Source: Shewanella sp. VB17 (GTDB lineage Bacteria > Pseudomonadota > Gammaproteobacteria > Enterobacterales > Shewanellaceae). From it: a stretch of DNA of 64,000 nt. Location: positions 4,030,001 to 4,094,000 of the forward strand of contig NZ_JABRVS010000001.1 in assembly GCF_013248905.1 (NCBI RefSeq), in the 5' to 3' direction. How positions within the stretch are numbered: position 1 is the stretch's first letter; every line of letters starts with the position of its first letter. The position numbers were made by a program, and so were the translations under genes. The notes under the pieces were generated by a model, which was given only the letters and a program-made list of their open reading frames with translations, was not told where the DNA came from and did no database searches. Below, piece after piece: positions 37,164-46,077 of this stretch.

Positions 37164-38759
37164 ATGAATAAGAAACTAGTTATACTGTCTATAGCAGTCA
37201 TATTTGGTATCACAGCCTGTGGCAGCGATGGTGACAGCGGTAATAACGGTACCAGTGGCAAAGACTGGACAGCCGTTAACGAATGGTATGTTGCAGGTCA
37301 AAACACAGTGGCTCAAGCTGCCGAACTCACCATTAATAACGAAGCCGGTGCTGCGAAAAACATCATCCTTTTTGTGGGTGACGGCATGGGCGTATCAACC
37401 ATAACGGCGGCGCGTATTCTCGAAGGACAGTTAAAGGGAGAGACAGGAGAAGAGAACTCTCTCTCTTTTGAAACGCTGCCTCACTTAGGGCTTGCAAAAA
37501 CCTACAATGTCGATGGTCAGACTCCTGACTCAGCAGGCACAATGACAGCAATAGTCACAGGAGTTAAAACCAATGTCGGCGTAATATCCCAAGCTGAAGG
37601 CGTCACTCGGGGGAATTGTGCTTCAGCAACAAATCAACATCTCGTCACCTCCCTTGAGCTAGCAGCCATGGCTGGTTTGTCGACAGGGATAGTGTCAACC
37701 GCACGTATTACTCACGCCACTCCAGCAGCAACTTATGCTCATGTACCTGAGCGTAACTGGGAAAGTGATGCAGATCTCCCACAAGAAGCTGTCACTCATG
37801 GCTGTAAAGATATTGCCGCTCAACTATTAGATTTCAACTATGGCAGTGGCATCAATGTCGTCATGGGGGGAGGACGCCGTGCTTTTATTCCAAACACTCA
37901 AACCGATCCTGAAGGCAAAAATGGCAATCGAATAGATGGTCGTGATCTCACAGATGAATGGACGGCTAAATACCAGAACTCAGCTTATGTTGAAGACCGA
38001 GATAACTTTTTAGCCTTAGATCCAGACATCACTGATCATCTCTTAGGTTTATTTAATTCATCACACATGGAGTATGATTTAGACCGTACTACTCAAGGGA
38101 CGACCGGTGAGCCCTCTCTCGCTGAAATGACAGCTAAGACAATAGATATTTTAAAAAGGAATGACAAAGGCTTTATGTTGATTGTCGAAGCAGGACGTAT
38201 CGATCATGCCCATCATGCTGGTAATGCTGCCAGAGCCTTACACGATACCATAGCACTTTCTGAAGCTGTGCGTATTGCGATGGAGAAAACGTCATCAAAT
38301 GATACTCTACTTATGGTCACAGCCGATCACAGCCATGTGTTTACTATTGCAGGTTACCCTACTCGAGGAAATCCGATACTTGGCCTTGTTAAAGGCAATG
38401 ATCCATCGGGCATTGCCGATGTAACTAACTCGACTGATAGTAATGGCTCTCCTTATACGACGCTTGGTTATACCAATGGACGTGGATATGCAAACCTAAG
38501 CACTGGCGGAGATGAGCGTTATGATTATCCGATAGAGGCTGGACGAGTCGATCTTAACTATGTCGATACTCTTAGTGCCGGTTACCATCAAGAAGCCTTG
38601 ATCCCACTGGAAGATGAAACACATGCGGGTGAAGATGTTGGCATTTTTGCAAGCGGACCAGGTGCCCATTTGATAGAGGGAACTGTAGAGCAAAATCATA
38701 TTTTTCACGTCATGGATCATGCAGCAAACTTAGTGGTTAAAGCACAAGCAGCCCAGTAA
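37164..38759 (+). CDS. Alkaline phosphatase (PhoA family), lipoprotein form
   Basis: A 531-residue protein from ATG 37164 with GGAG at 6-nt spacing; the TTG at 37152 is less likely. A lipobox GITAC (Cys19) replaces the free signal peptide of the first copy, so this enzyme is probably membrane anchored. It keeps VGDGMGVSTITAARIL, TPDSAGTMTA (nucleophile Ser), EAGRIDHAHHAGNAARA, TADHSHVFTIAGYPTRGN and ETHAGEDVGIFASGPG. It starts 30 bp after the first copy, shares its motif order and clearly arose by duplication. Confidence 0.94.
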   Translation: MNKKLVILSIAVIFGITACGSDGDSGNNGTSGKDWTAVNEWYVAGQNTVAQAAELTINNEAGAAKNIILFVGDGMGVSTITAARILEGQLKGETGEENSLSFETLPHLGLAKTYNVDGQTPDSAGTMTAIVTGVKTNVGVISQAEGVTRGNCASATNQHLVTSLELAAMAGLSTGIVSTARITHATPAATYAHVPERNWESDADLPQEAVTHGCKDIAAQLLDFNYGSGINVVMGGGRRAFIPNTQTDPEGKNGNRIDGRDLTDEWTAKYQNSAYVEDRDNFLALDPDITDHLLGLFNSSHMEYDLDRTTQGTTGEPSLAEMTAKTIDILKRNDKGFMLIVEAGRIDHAHHAGNAARALHDTIALSEAVRIAMEKTSSNDTLLMVTADHSHVFTIAGYPTRGNPILGLVKGNDPSGIADVTNSTDSNGSPYTTLGYTNGRGYANLSTGGDERYDYPIEAGRVDLNYVDTLSAGYHQEALIPLEDETHAGEDVGIFASGPGAHLIEGTVEQNHIFHVMDHAANLVVKAQAAQ

Positions 38760-38840
38760 GTCATATTACATCACTTAATCTGAACAAGGCCACTGCTGTG
38801 TTAGTGGTCTATCACTTTGGTTAAATCCAATGGAATTTCT

Positions 38841-39614
38841 ATGAAGTATTATTTACTTAACGCAACCATGTTACTCATCGCTAGCCTGCCGAGTCTAGCT
38901 CATTTTGATATTGTTAAAGAACAGCTCAATACCGAACAAAACCTTATCTTTAACTGTGCACAATTAAATGCGACCAATATGGTGGCACGTTATGAGATAG
39001 TCCAATCAAAGGGAGCTAGACAAACCACTCCAACTCACGAAATCAAGTTAATTAAAAACCAACACCAAGTGATTTATAAACGTTCATCAGCAACATTTGA
39101 AGCCTGGGATCGTAACGGTGAATATAGTCGTTATTTCCCCCAGGAACGACGATCAATTACTTATCGCCCCAGTGATCTACTCTCTGTGAATAGGCGCTAC
39201 GATCTCGAGCAACAATTTCACTTAGTGTCCCCTGAGTTGAAATCGACATTACAACAAGGTAAAAATACTCAACGATCATGTTTTGAAGTGAGTCAATACC
39301 ATGGGGAACAAGCTGGACAAACAATCACCCTAGAATGGATTAACTCACTTTCAATGCCTTATTTGCTCACCTTAGCGCAAGGAACTGCCAGTACCACATA
39401 CCGCTTAATCCAAGTTCATTCCATCACAAATGAGCAAGTTAACGCGCTTACTCAAGGTTATAAAGACTTAGATTTTGCCGATGTTGGTGACAGTGAATCC
39501 GATCCTTTTATTGCTAAAATGATCACTCAAGGATTTATTCAGCACGGTAATTCTGGCTTCTACGACAGTAATGGCAACCCTATCTCTAAAGAAGATGGCA
39601 AACACGCACATTAA
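38841..39614 (+). CDS. Periplasmic protein of unknown function in the phosphatase cluster
   Basis: The start is placed at ATG 38841 with GGAA upstream, giving 257 residues with a signal peptide (MKYYLLNATMLLIASLPSLAH). The mature protein is soluble, with two cysteines (FNCAQLNATN and QRSCFEVSQY) that could form a disulfide. I do not recognise a family. Its position after two alkaline phosphatases and before a strong terminator suggests it is the third gene of the same phosphate-regulated unit. A small hairpin (38787-38808) lies between it and the second phosphatase. Confidence 0.75.
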   Translation: MKYYLLNATMLLIASLPSLAHFDIVKEQLNTEQNLIFNCAQLNATNMVARYEIVQSKGARQTTPTHEIKLIKNQHQVIYKRSSATFEAWDRNGEYSRYFPQERRSITYRPSDLLSVNRRYDLEQQFHLVSPELKSTLQQGKNTQRSCFEVSQYHGEQAGQTITLEWINSLSMPYLLTLAQGTASTTYRLIQVHSITNEQVNALTQGYKDLDFADVGDSESDPFIAKMITQGFIQHGNSGFYDSNGNPISKEDGKHAH

Positions 39615-39636
39615 TTAAAGTCATAGAGCTGAAATT

Positions 39637-39662
39637 AAAAAGTCTGCAGTAGCAGACTTTTT
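39637..39662. terminator. Bidirectional intrinsic terminator
   Basis: AAAAAGTCTGC-AGTA-GCAGACTTTTT forms an 11-bp perfect stem with T-runs on both strands. It lies between the converging phosphatase cluster and threonine aldolase gene. Confidence 0.93.
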
Positions 39663-39677
39663 AATCGATGTAATCAT

Positions 39678-40691
39678 CTATTTTTTTAGATTGCTTTTAA
39701 GCTCACGAATAAAAATATCGATATCATGACGACTGATATCTGCATGCGTCACTAAACGAATGTTTGAACTAGGGCTAATAAGTATTCCACTGATTTTCAA
39801 ATTAGCAGCAAGCGCGACAATATCGACTCCTTCTACTACCTGCACATACACCATGTTGGTTTGCACCAAGGACTGATCGACACTCAATTCTTCCACACCA
39901 GACAACTGCTTAGCCAGATAACGGGCATTATCATGATCAATAGCTAAACGCTCAACTTGATCCGTTATCGCTAAACTTGCAGCAGCAGCAAGGATCCCAG
40001 CTTGGCGCATACCTCCACCGAGCATTTTACGCCACCGCCTCGCTTTTTTTATCAAGCGCTCGTCACCTAATAAAATCGACCCTACAGGCGCACAAAGTCC
40101 TTTAGATAAACAAATAGACACTGAATCAAAATATTGCGTAATATCACTTATCGCTATATTTTGTGCCACTGCGGCATTCGCGACTCGAGCACCATCTAAA
40201 TGAATTTTCAAACCATGATCAAAGGCCAATTGCTGTGCCTGAGCAATATATTCTTGAGGCAGTATTTTACCACCAATTGTATTTTCTAAACTCAGTAAAC
40301 CTGTTTTAGCAAAATGGAGATCATCAGGTTTTATGGCCGCTTTTACTTCTGAAAGCAAAATAGAACCATCACTTTGATTGGTCAATGGTTGTGGCTGAAT
40401 ACTGCCTAAAACTGCTGCGCCACCACCTTCAAATTTATAGTTATGTGCCTGTTGACCACAAATATATTCATCTCCGCGTTCACAATGTGCCATTAAAGCC
40501 AATAAATTAGCTTGAGTGCCCGATGAAGTAAACAGCGCAGCATCAAAGCCATACATTTCGGCAGACACAGCTTCTAATCGATTAACTGAAGGATCATCAC
40601 CATATACATCATCACCCACTTCAGCATTAGCCATCGCCTCACGCATTGCTGAAGTAGGCATCGTCACAGTATCACTACGAAAATCTATCAT
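39678..40691 (-). CDS. ltaE: Low-specificity L-threonine aldolase
   Basis: A PLP enzyme cleaving L-threonine or allo-threonine to glycine and acetaldehyde. The start is placed at ATG 40691 (MIDFRSDTVTMPT, 337 residues); a GTG three codons earlier is possible. Motifs are IDFRSDTVT, EVGDDVYGDDPSVNRLE, FTSSGTQANLLALMAH, LHLDGAR-type segment (IHLDGARVANAAVA) and the PLP lysine in SICLSKGLCAPVGS. It is a single gene. Confidence 0.93.
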   Translation of the reverse strand: MIDFRSDTVTMPTSAMREAMANAEVGDDVYGDDPSVNRLEAVSAEMYGFDAALFTSSGTQANLLALMAHCERGDEYICGQQAHNYKFEGGGAAVLGSIQPQPLTNQSDGSILLSEVKAAIKPDDLHFAKTGLLSLENTIGGKILPQEYIAQAQQLAFDHGLKIHLDGARVANAAVAQNIAISDITQYFDSVSICLSKGLCAPVGSILLGDERLIKKARRWRKMLGGGMRQAGILAAAASLAITDQVERLAIDHDNARYLAKQLSGVEELSVDQSLVQTNMVYVQVVEGVDIVALAANLKISGILISPSSNIRLVTHADISRHDIDIFIRELKSNLKK

Positions 40692-41037
40692 TAAGACCAC
40701 TTTACAAGAGTTAATTTTTCCAGATTGAGCATACTAACCCTAGAGTGAATGCAGTACCAGCATTAATCTGGCCTGTATAATGGCCATACAAATTGCATAA
40801 CCATTAATCAAATTTAATAGTGAAAAGCCAGCTAAACACAAATTTAATCGTAAAAAATAATAACAATAAATTTAGCTAACACTTAAAACGACCAAAAAAG
40901 CTTGTAGATAGAGGTTTTTAAGAAAAATAAGATCAACAAGGATTAAAAAATCTAATCATAAACAATAAAAAATGTTGATGTAATTTTGATTAATTTTCAG
41001 GCAAAATCGCCTATCTTTCACTCAATGGTAGCCGTAA
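40692..41037. other. Divergent spacer between ltaE and the TRIC gene
   Basis: About 345 bp, AT-rich, holding the two divergent promoters. I saw no clear operator or coding remnant. Confidence 0.5.
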
Positions 41038-41679
41038 ATGTTAGAAATTAAATTTATCAGCCTACTCTGGCTCATCGGTATCATTGCTGAAGCGATGACT
41101 GGCGCCCTATCTGCTGGTAAAAAACAAATGGACCTTTTTGGTGTCGTCATCATAGGTTGCACTACGGCTATTGGCGGCGGAACACTACGTGATATTCTGC
41201 TAGGAAATTACCCATTAATTTGGATAGAAAATGTACATTACTTAATTGCTATAGCGCTTGCATCATTGCTAACAGTATTAATCGCACCTTTGATGCGCTA
41301 TTTATCTAAACTATTTCTCGCAATCGACGCGCTCGGACTCGCTGTATTTTCTATTATAGGGGCACAAAAAACATTAATGTTAGGGTTTAGCCCTGTCGTT
41401 GCTGTTGTAATGGGGCTTGTCACTGGCGTATTTGGTGGTGTGATCCGTGATATATTATGTAATCAGGTACCATTAATTTTTAAGAAAGAACTTTATGCTC
41501 TAGTTTCACTGCTAACAGCAGGCCTTTATATCGGCCTTAAATCCTGTGAAATCGCAGAGTGGATAAACTTAACTGTCTGCCTATCGTTTGGGTTTAGCTT
41601 CAGAATGTTAGCCATTATATTCCAGTGGGGCATTCCTAAATTTAATTATCAATATGGTCAAGATGGCCTATCACGTTGA
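41038..41679 (+). CDS. TRIC-family cation channel / UPF0126 membrane protein (YicG-like)
   Basis: A 213-residue protein with about seven membrane helices as two repeats, each with a G-rich re-entrant motif: GCTTAIGGGTLRDILLG and GLVTGVFGGVIRDILCN. This duplicated GGG-x-x-RD motif defines the bacterial TRIC/UPF0126 family, trimeric cation channels. The physiological ion and role are not known in bacteria. It converges on the MscS gene over a shared terminator. Confidence 0.92.
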   Translation: MLEIKFISLLWLIGIIAEAMTGALSAGKKQMDLFGVVIIGCTTAIGGGTLRDILLGNYPLIWIENVHYLIAIALASLLTVLIAPLMRYLSKLFLAIDALGLAVFSIIGAQKTLMLGFSPVVAVVMGLVTGVFGGVIRDILCNQVPLIFKKELYALVSLLTAGLYIGLKSCEIAEWINLTVCLSFGFSFRMLAIIFQWGIPKFNYQYGQDGLSR

Positions 41680-41714
41680 TCTGATTTTGTAGCTAGTATT
41701 AATGATTTTGGTAC

Positions 41715-41750
41715 AGCGAAAACCATTTCCCATCCATGATGGTTTTCGCT
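41715..41750. terminator. Bidirectional terminator between the TRIC and MscS genes
   Basis: Perfect 12-bp arms AGCGAAAACCAT (41715-41726) and ATGGTTTTCGCT (41739-41750) flank a 12-nt loop in a 103-bp gap where genes converge. Confidence 0.75.
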
Positions 41751-41782
41751 ATCTTGCAACAATCACATACCAATCGATTGTA

Positions 41783-42607
41783 TTATACTGATGGCGTTTC
41801 TTTTACATGAAGATCAATTTGCGGATAGGGAATGCCAATATTCGCATCATCAAGCGCGAGTTTAATCTGCTCAAGTATTTCAAACCGTGCTGGCCAATAA
41901 TCGCTGGTTTTAACCCAAGGCCGCACAACAAAATTAACCGAAGAGTCAGCAAGTTCTGCAAGCCCTATCGCATGTACTGGATCTTTTAACACATATTGAT
42001 TACTCTCAAGCACCTGTGTTAATACTTTTTTTGTTGCAGCCAAATCGGCATCATAAGAGACACCAATGACCAAATCGACACGACGTGTGTCCATGGCTGA
42101 ATAATTAATTATTGTGCCATCCATCATTGCAGAATTAGGGGCGATGATAAGCTTGTTATCAGTCGTCAACAGCTTGGTAGAAAAAATAGTGATTTCATTA
42201 ACGACCCCAGAAATACCTGCAGCATCAACATAATCACCCACACGACAAGGACGAAATAGCACCATCAACACACCAGATGCAAAGTTAGACAATGAACCTT
42301 GAAGTGCTAAGCCTATCGCTAAGCCCGCGGCACCTATCACCGCGACAAGCGAAGCCGTTTGCACTCCAATTTGACCCAACGTTGCCACAATAGTGAAGAC
42401 AAACACCAAACTCCATGCCATATTTCCAACAAAAGAGACCACCGTTTGATCCACTTTTTTCTTCACTAATAACTTACATGTTAATTTTTTTGCTAACGTC
42501 GATAAATATTTACCGATAATGAAAATGATAATAGCAAAAATCATTTTCATACCATAAGTCACAAGTAGTTCGGGGACTTGCTCAAATAAACCTTCTAAGT
42601 TTTCCAT
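41783..42607 (-). CDS. Small-conductance mechanosensitive channel, MscS family
   Basis: A 274-residue protein of E. coli MscS size. Three N-terminal helices are followed by the pore helix TM3 (VIGAAGLAIGLALQGSLSNFASG) with the alternating Gly/Ala pattern, then the beta domain (RPCRVGDYVDAAGISGVVNEI) and the C-terminal alpha/beta part. It releases solutes on hypo-osmotic shock. It is a single gene. Confidence 0.94.
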   Translation of the reverse strand: MENLEGLFEQVPELLVTYGMKMIFAIIIFIIGKYLSTLAKKLTCKLLVKKKVDQTVVSFVGNMAWSLVFVFTIVATLGQIGVQTASLVAVIGAAGLAIGLALQGSLSNFASGVLMVLFRPCRVGDYVDAAGISGVVNEITIFSTKLLTTDNKLIIAPNSAMMDGTIINYSAMDTRRVDLVIGVSYDADLAATKKVLTQVLESNQYVLKDPVHAIGLAELADSSVNFVVRPWVKTSDYWPARFEILEQIKLALDDANIGIPYPQIDLHVKETPSV

Positions 42608-42733
42608 TTTTGCTCCCTAAAGTTAACCCTATAAAGTTAGGATTTATAGATTTCAATTCAAAAGTTAAATATTCACGATTGAATTAATTCAAACAATATA
42701 CTCATTACTACCCGTAAACTGAATTATTAATCT

Positions 42734-43035
42734 CTATTTCAACTCAACCAATAACTCAACACGGCGGTTAGCCGCCCTACCATCAGAAAGTTGATTACTT
42801 GCCACTGGTAAGCTATCAGCCATACCTTTAACAATAAAACGCTCAGAATTAAAACCAAAATCTTCAACAAAAATTCGCTTAACATTAAGCGCACGTAAAT
42901 AAGACAATTGCTTATTACCCACCTCGCTACCAACTGAATCCGTATGGCCTAGCAGGCATAAGTTCACATTATAGCGTAAAAGAAAGTGCTTCATCATATA
43001 CGATCCAACTCATGCAGCATGTTGAAATATAACTT
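42734..43035 (-). pseudogene. Truncated, frameshifted OmpA-type peptidoglycan-binding domain
   Basis: An intact C-terminal half of an OmpA domain reads LCLLGHTDSVGSEVGNKQLS...RALNVKRIFV...GMADSLPVAS...RAANRRVELLVELK. The domain's first half is missing: the open frame begins at ATG 42997 (87 residues) with no signal peptide. Just upstream a second frame reads LKLYFNMLHELDRI before a stop, which resembles the usual segment before GHTD. A frameshift plus a 5' deletion is the best explanation. A short gene restarted at 42997 would lack a route to the periplasm. Confidence 0.6.
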
Positions 43036-43135
43036 TAGCTATTTTATTAAAAATAGCCAAAAGGATACAAAGGCAGTATAAAAATGGCATTATCGCTTTT
43101 TTTAAAACCTTAACATACAAATGCTAAGATAAGAT

Positions 43136-43543
43136 TCACACTACTACTTGATGACGGATGTGGTCATAGCACCAGTTAAACACTATCGCATAAAAGAAGA
43201 AAAATATAAGAAAAGCAACCTCCATTAATAAAGCAGAACTTAAGCTTATTTCTAAAAACCAAGCAACTACTGGCACCGTGATGAAGATGATGCCTAACTC
43301 AAACCCAAGTGTATGTCCAACACGCAATAACACGGTTCTTGAAATTCGCTCACGACCAAATTGCTTATCAAACCAAATATTGTAAAAAAAATTCCAAAAA
43401 ACAGCATATAAACTTAACCCAACAGCAACAACAATCAAAGATGAAGCTTCTTTATCGCTGAAAAAAGTCGCTGCAGGAACCACTATGGCTAACGCTAGCA
43501 GTTCAAACATTATCGCATGGTAAATTCTTTCTTTAGTATTCAT
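43136..43543 (-). CDS. PACE family efflux transporter (AceI-like)
   Basis: A 135-residue protein from ATG 43543 with GGAA at good spacing, made of two tandem BTP units with four membrane helices. Conserved marks are ERIYHAIMFELLAL (first unit, with the key Glu), FWNFFYNIWFDKQFGR, LRVGHTLGFELGII and FNWCYDHI. PACE proteins export cationic antimicrobials such as chlorhexidine or polyamines. It is divergent from a LysR gene 84 bp away, the arrangement usual for PACE genes and their regulators. Confidence 0.93.
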   Translation of the reverse strand: MNTKERIYHAIMFELLALAIVVPAATFFSDKEASSLIVVAVGLSLYAVFWNFFYNIWFDKQFGRERISRTVLLRVGHTLGFELGIIFITVPVVAWFLEISLSSALLMEVAFLIFFFFYAIVFNWCYDHIRHQVVV

Positions 43544-43577
43544 ATCTAACATTCCAATAAGTAACTTGTGGTAATTA

Positions 43578-43596
43578 TCATCTAGACATATGATGA
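43578..43596. promoter_or_regulatory. LysR-type operator between the PACE and LysR genes
   Basis: TCATC-N9-GATGA is a perfect 5-bp dyad in the 84-bp divergent spacer. It contains ATC-N9-GAT, a classic LysR recognition pattern. It would be the site where the adjacent LysR protein controls itself and the PACE gene. Confidence 0.55.
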
Positions 43597-43627
43597 ATAA
43601 AAGTTACATACCATCACATTTACTGAT

Positions 43628-44506
43628 ATGTCTACGATAGAACAATTAACAGCATTCATTACCACCGTTGAATCGGGTTCATTTTCCGCTGCTGCTCGCA
43701 AGCTAGGAAAAGTGCAATCTGCGGTGAGCCAACACATTATGAATATGGAAATAGATACCGGACTACAACTATTTGACCGAAGCGGTCGTTACCCTATTCT
43801 GACTGCTAATGGTGAGAAGTTGTTACCACAGGCTAAAGCTGTTATTGCTCAGCATCATCGACTTAATCAACAAGTCACAGCACTGGGATCTGAAGAGGTG
43901 CTTAAACTGACTTTAGCTATAGATGAAGGGATCCCCTATGCCAAACTTATTAAATTGTTACCACAACTTGAAATATTACATCCTGAGCTAGAATTAGAAT
44001 TCCTCTGTGCTTCTAGCCAAGATGTGATCCAACTTGTCATTGATAAAAGAGCAAGCTCAGGTTTGATATTTAGTGACAATGTATATCCTGATTCTCTCGA
44101 CTTCGAAACTTTAGGTACTGTGAAATTTGAGCTTTTAGTGAGCACGCTACATCCTTTAGCTCAAGTTGATTCCGTTCACATTGATATGTTGAAACTACAT
44201 AGACAACTCGTCATTAGCTCTCAAGGTTCAAAAGTCACTTGGTTCAATCAAGCACACTCACCCGATGTCTGGCATGCAGATAACTATTATGTATTATTAG
44301 AGTTAGCTAAATCTGGATTTGGCTGGACACTACTTCCTGAGCATTTAGCACAAGATGCACTGAAAACCAATGCACTTTGCAAAGTACCAGTACAATTCGA
44401 ACAATTAGGCTGGCAGGCAAATGTGGATGTAATACAACATAGCTCAGTGCAAATAAATGCTAATGATACTCTAAGATCACTTCTTAGAAGATTACTTCAG
44501 GATTAA
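43628..44506 (+). CDS. LysR-family regulator, probable regulator of the PACE pump
   Basis: A 292-residue protein. The N-terminal winged helix-turn-helix is MSTIEQLTAFITTVESGSFS, AAARKLGKVQSAVSQHI and so on to residue 60. The effector domain follows, with the usual SGFGWTLLPEHLA motif near the C-terminus. The divergent layout with the PACE gene and the shared dyad support local control; this is an inference. Confidence 0.92.
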   Translation: MSTIEQLTAFITTVESGSFSAAARKLGKVQSAVSQHIMNMEIDTGLQLFDRSGRYPILTANGEKLLPQAKAVIAQHHRLNQQVTALGSEEVLKLTLAIDEGIPYAKLIKLLPQLEILHPELELEFLCASSQDVIQLVIDKRASSGLIFSDNVYPDSLDFETLGTVKFELLVSTLHPLAQVDSVHIDMLKLHRQLVISSQGSKVTWFNQAHSPDVWHADNYYVLLELAKSGFGWTLLPEHLAQDALKTNALCKVPVQFEQLGWQANVDVIQHSSVQINANDTLRSLLRRLLQD

Positions 44507-44826
44507 CTTCAGCGTATGAATTTTATGAGAATATCCCCCCGTATAAGTTAATCTTGAGGCTCACTGAATAACCCGTTTATACATTGGACTAAATATGTTT
44601 AGTAAAGAGCACGATTAAGTGATGGATAAATCTTTGTATTTCGTGACCGAGGCATTAAAAAAGCATGAATAACATTCATTTTCACCGCACACCAATCAGC
44701 TCATGATCTCTAGAATTTCAGGGGAATGTCTCTTAAAAACAGCGGTTAAATCATGATTTAACCGCATATAAAAAATCCCTCTTCATGGGGGGAATTTTAA
44801 TTCTATTTATGATGAAAGCTAAACAA
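44507..44826. other. Spacer with a perfect palindrome and a leftward terminator
   Basis: A 320-bp gap where genes converge. GCGGTTAAATCA/TGATTTAACCGC (44742-44765) is a perfect 24-bp palindrome without a loop. At 44769-44801 the minus strand forms a CCC/GGG hairpin ending in TTTTTT, fitting a terminator for the DUF4136 gene. No gene is supported here. Confidence 0.6.
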
Positions 44827-45396
44827 CTATTTAGCAGTAGGCTTAGGTGGATAGTTTTTTAACATCTCTGAAATAGCTTGATTAACAACCTCAACTCGCT
44901 CTTCTGGAGTATTTTGGTCACGGATAGTGTCTGCAACAGAGCCTCTCCAAATCAATTGACCTGACTCTCTATTAACCATATCTAAAATAAGTGTGCCAAC
45001 TTCATATTCACGAACTGTTGTTTGGCTATACATAGAGCCGCTCATCCCCCAGCCATGACCATAATAAGGGTTATAGCCATAATTTGAGTTAAAGGTATCA
45101 ACATTAATCTTCTTATCAACCTTTGTTAAGTAATTCACTAGTACATCAGCTTTAGCTGGATCAGTCAGCTTTATGCCTTTTAAAGATAATTGACTATCCA
45201 CTGCAGTGCGAACACGCTGGTCCATTAATCCATCTAAGTGATAGCGACTATCCTGCGTTTTTTTCTCAACCCAAGCATAAGTGTTAACATCATTAAAATT
45301 AGCTTCCGGATCGTAATCGGAACTAGTTTTCAGCGAGCTACACCCAGCAAGCATACTAAGTGATAGCCCAGCCAAAATAACCTTAAAATTTTTCAT
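44827..45396 (-). CDS. DUF4136 domain lipoprotein
   Basis: A 189-residue lipoprotein with lipobox LAGC (Cys19). The mature part has the DUF4136 pattern: YDPEANFNDVNTYAWVEKK near the start, AVDSQLSLKGIKLTDPAKADVLVNY and GTLILDMVNRESGQLIWRGS. Function is unknown; it probably faces the periplasm from the outer membrane. It is a single gene. Confidence 0.9.
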   Translation of the reverse strand: MKNFKVILAGLSLSMLAGCSSLKTSSDYDPEANFNDVNTYAWVEKKTQDSRYHLDGLMDQRVRTAVDSQLSLKGIKLTDPAKADVLVNYLTKVDKKINVDTFNSNYGYNPYYGHGWGMSGSMYSQTTVREYEVGTLILDMVNRESGQLIWRGSVADTIRDQNTPEERVEVVNQAISEMLKNYPPKPTAK

Positions 45397-45501
45397 ATTA
45401 ACCTCGTCAAATCAAAAATCACCATCCATTCTCCTACCAGCTTACATAGCTATGTTAAGTTCGACAACTCAATTTTATTGATAAAACAGGTTTCATTCAG
45501 C

Positions 45502-45559
45502 TTGACCTTTCACAAAATACGCATGATACTCAAAAAACTGTAATGATAACTGTTATCAT
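45502..45559 (+). promoter_or_regulatory. Sigma-70 promoter with a Fur-like palindrome
   Basis: TTGACC (45502-45507), a 17-bp spacer and GATACT (45525-45530) make a good sigma-70 promoter. Just downstream ATGATAAC-T-GTTATCAT (45543-45559) is a perfect palindrome. It matches the 7-1-7 Fur core TGATAAT-N-ATTATCA except for one symmetric pair of positions. It lies 22 bp before the ATG of the small membrane protein. Confidence 0.55.
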
Positions 45560-45580
45560 CTAATAATTAGGGACTTTGAT

Positions 45581-45895
45581 ATGCTTTGGTTTATTGCTGC
45601 TGTTTTGATTGCTACTGCAGTTTTTAAGTTTGCTCCAGCAGATATCACCACACAAACAATCAGCCGTTCAAACAAAGATAACCTAGGCCACATTAGTTTT
45701 TTCATTTTACCGATACTCGTTTTAGCCTGGTTACTCTTCACTGTAGCCCAAGGAGAAAGTCATAGTTACGGTGCTGCATCTTTCGGATTTGTATTGACAG
45801 CATGCTCTACCGCATTGGCAAAACTTCATAAATTCATTATCCCTTGTGCGTTTATCACGATCATTCTTCTCATCATAGGTGTTACTCAAACTTAA
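45581..45895 (+). CDS. Small membrane protein of unknown function
   Basis: A 104-residue protein with about three hydrophobic segments (MLWFIAAVLIATAVFKF, ISFFILPILVLAWLLFTVA and FIIPCAFITIILLIIGV). I do not recognise the family. A good promoter and a Fur-like operator directly upstream suggest regulated, perhaps iron- or metal-linked, expression. No clear ribosome site beyond AGGGA is seen. Confidence 0.72.
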   Translation: MLWFIAAVLIATAVFKFAPADITTQTISRSNKDNLGHISFFILPILVLAWLLFTVAQGESHSYGAASFGFVLTACSTALAKLHKFIIPCAFITIILLIIGVTQT

Positions 45896-46077
45896 TCAGG
45901 ATCATGTTACTAAAAAGCCAAATAATGACTAAGAATTCGACACTGTAAAGTCGCATTATGACTCAATGAGCTCACAAGCAGGTGGTCTTTTTTATTTATA
46001 AAATTACAGATGGACTCCCACAAGTTTCATCATTTTTGTTAAACTCGTCCTATTATCGCTAAATTAGTGACTCTCTC

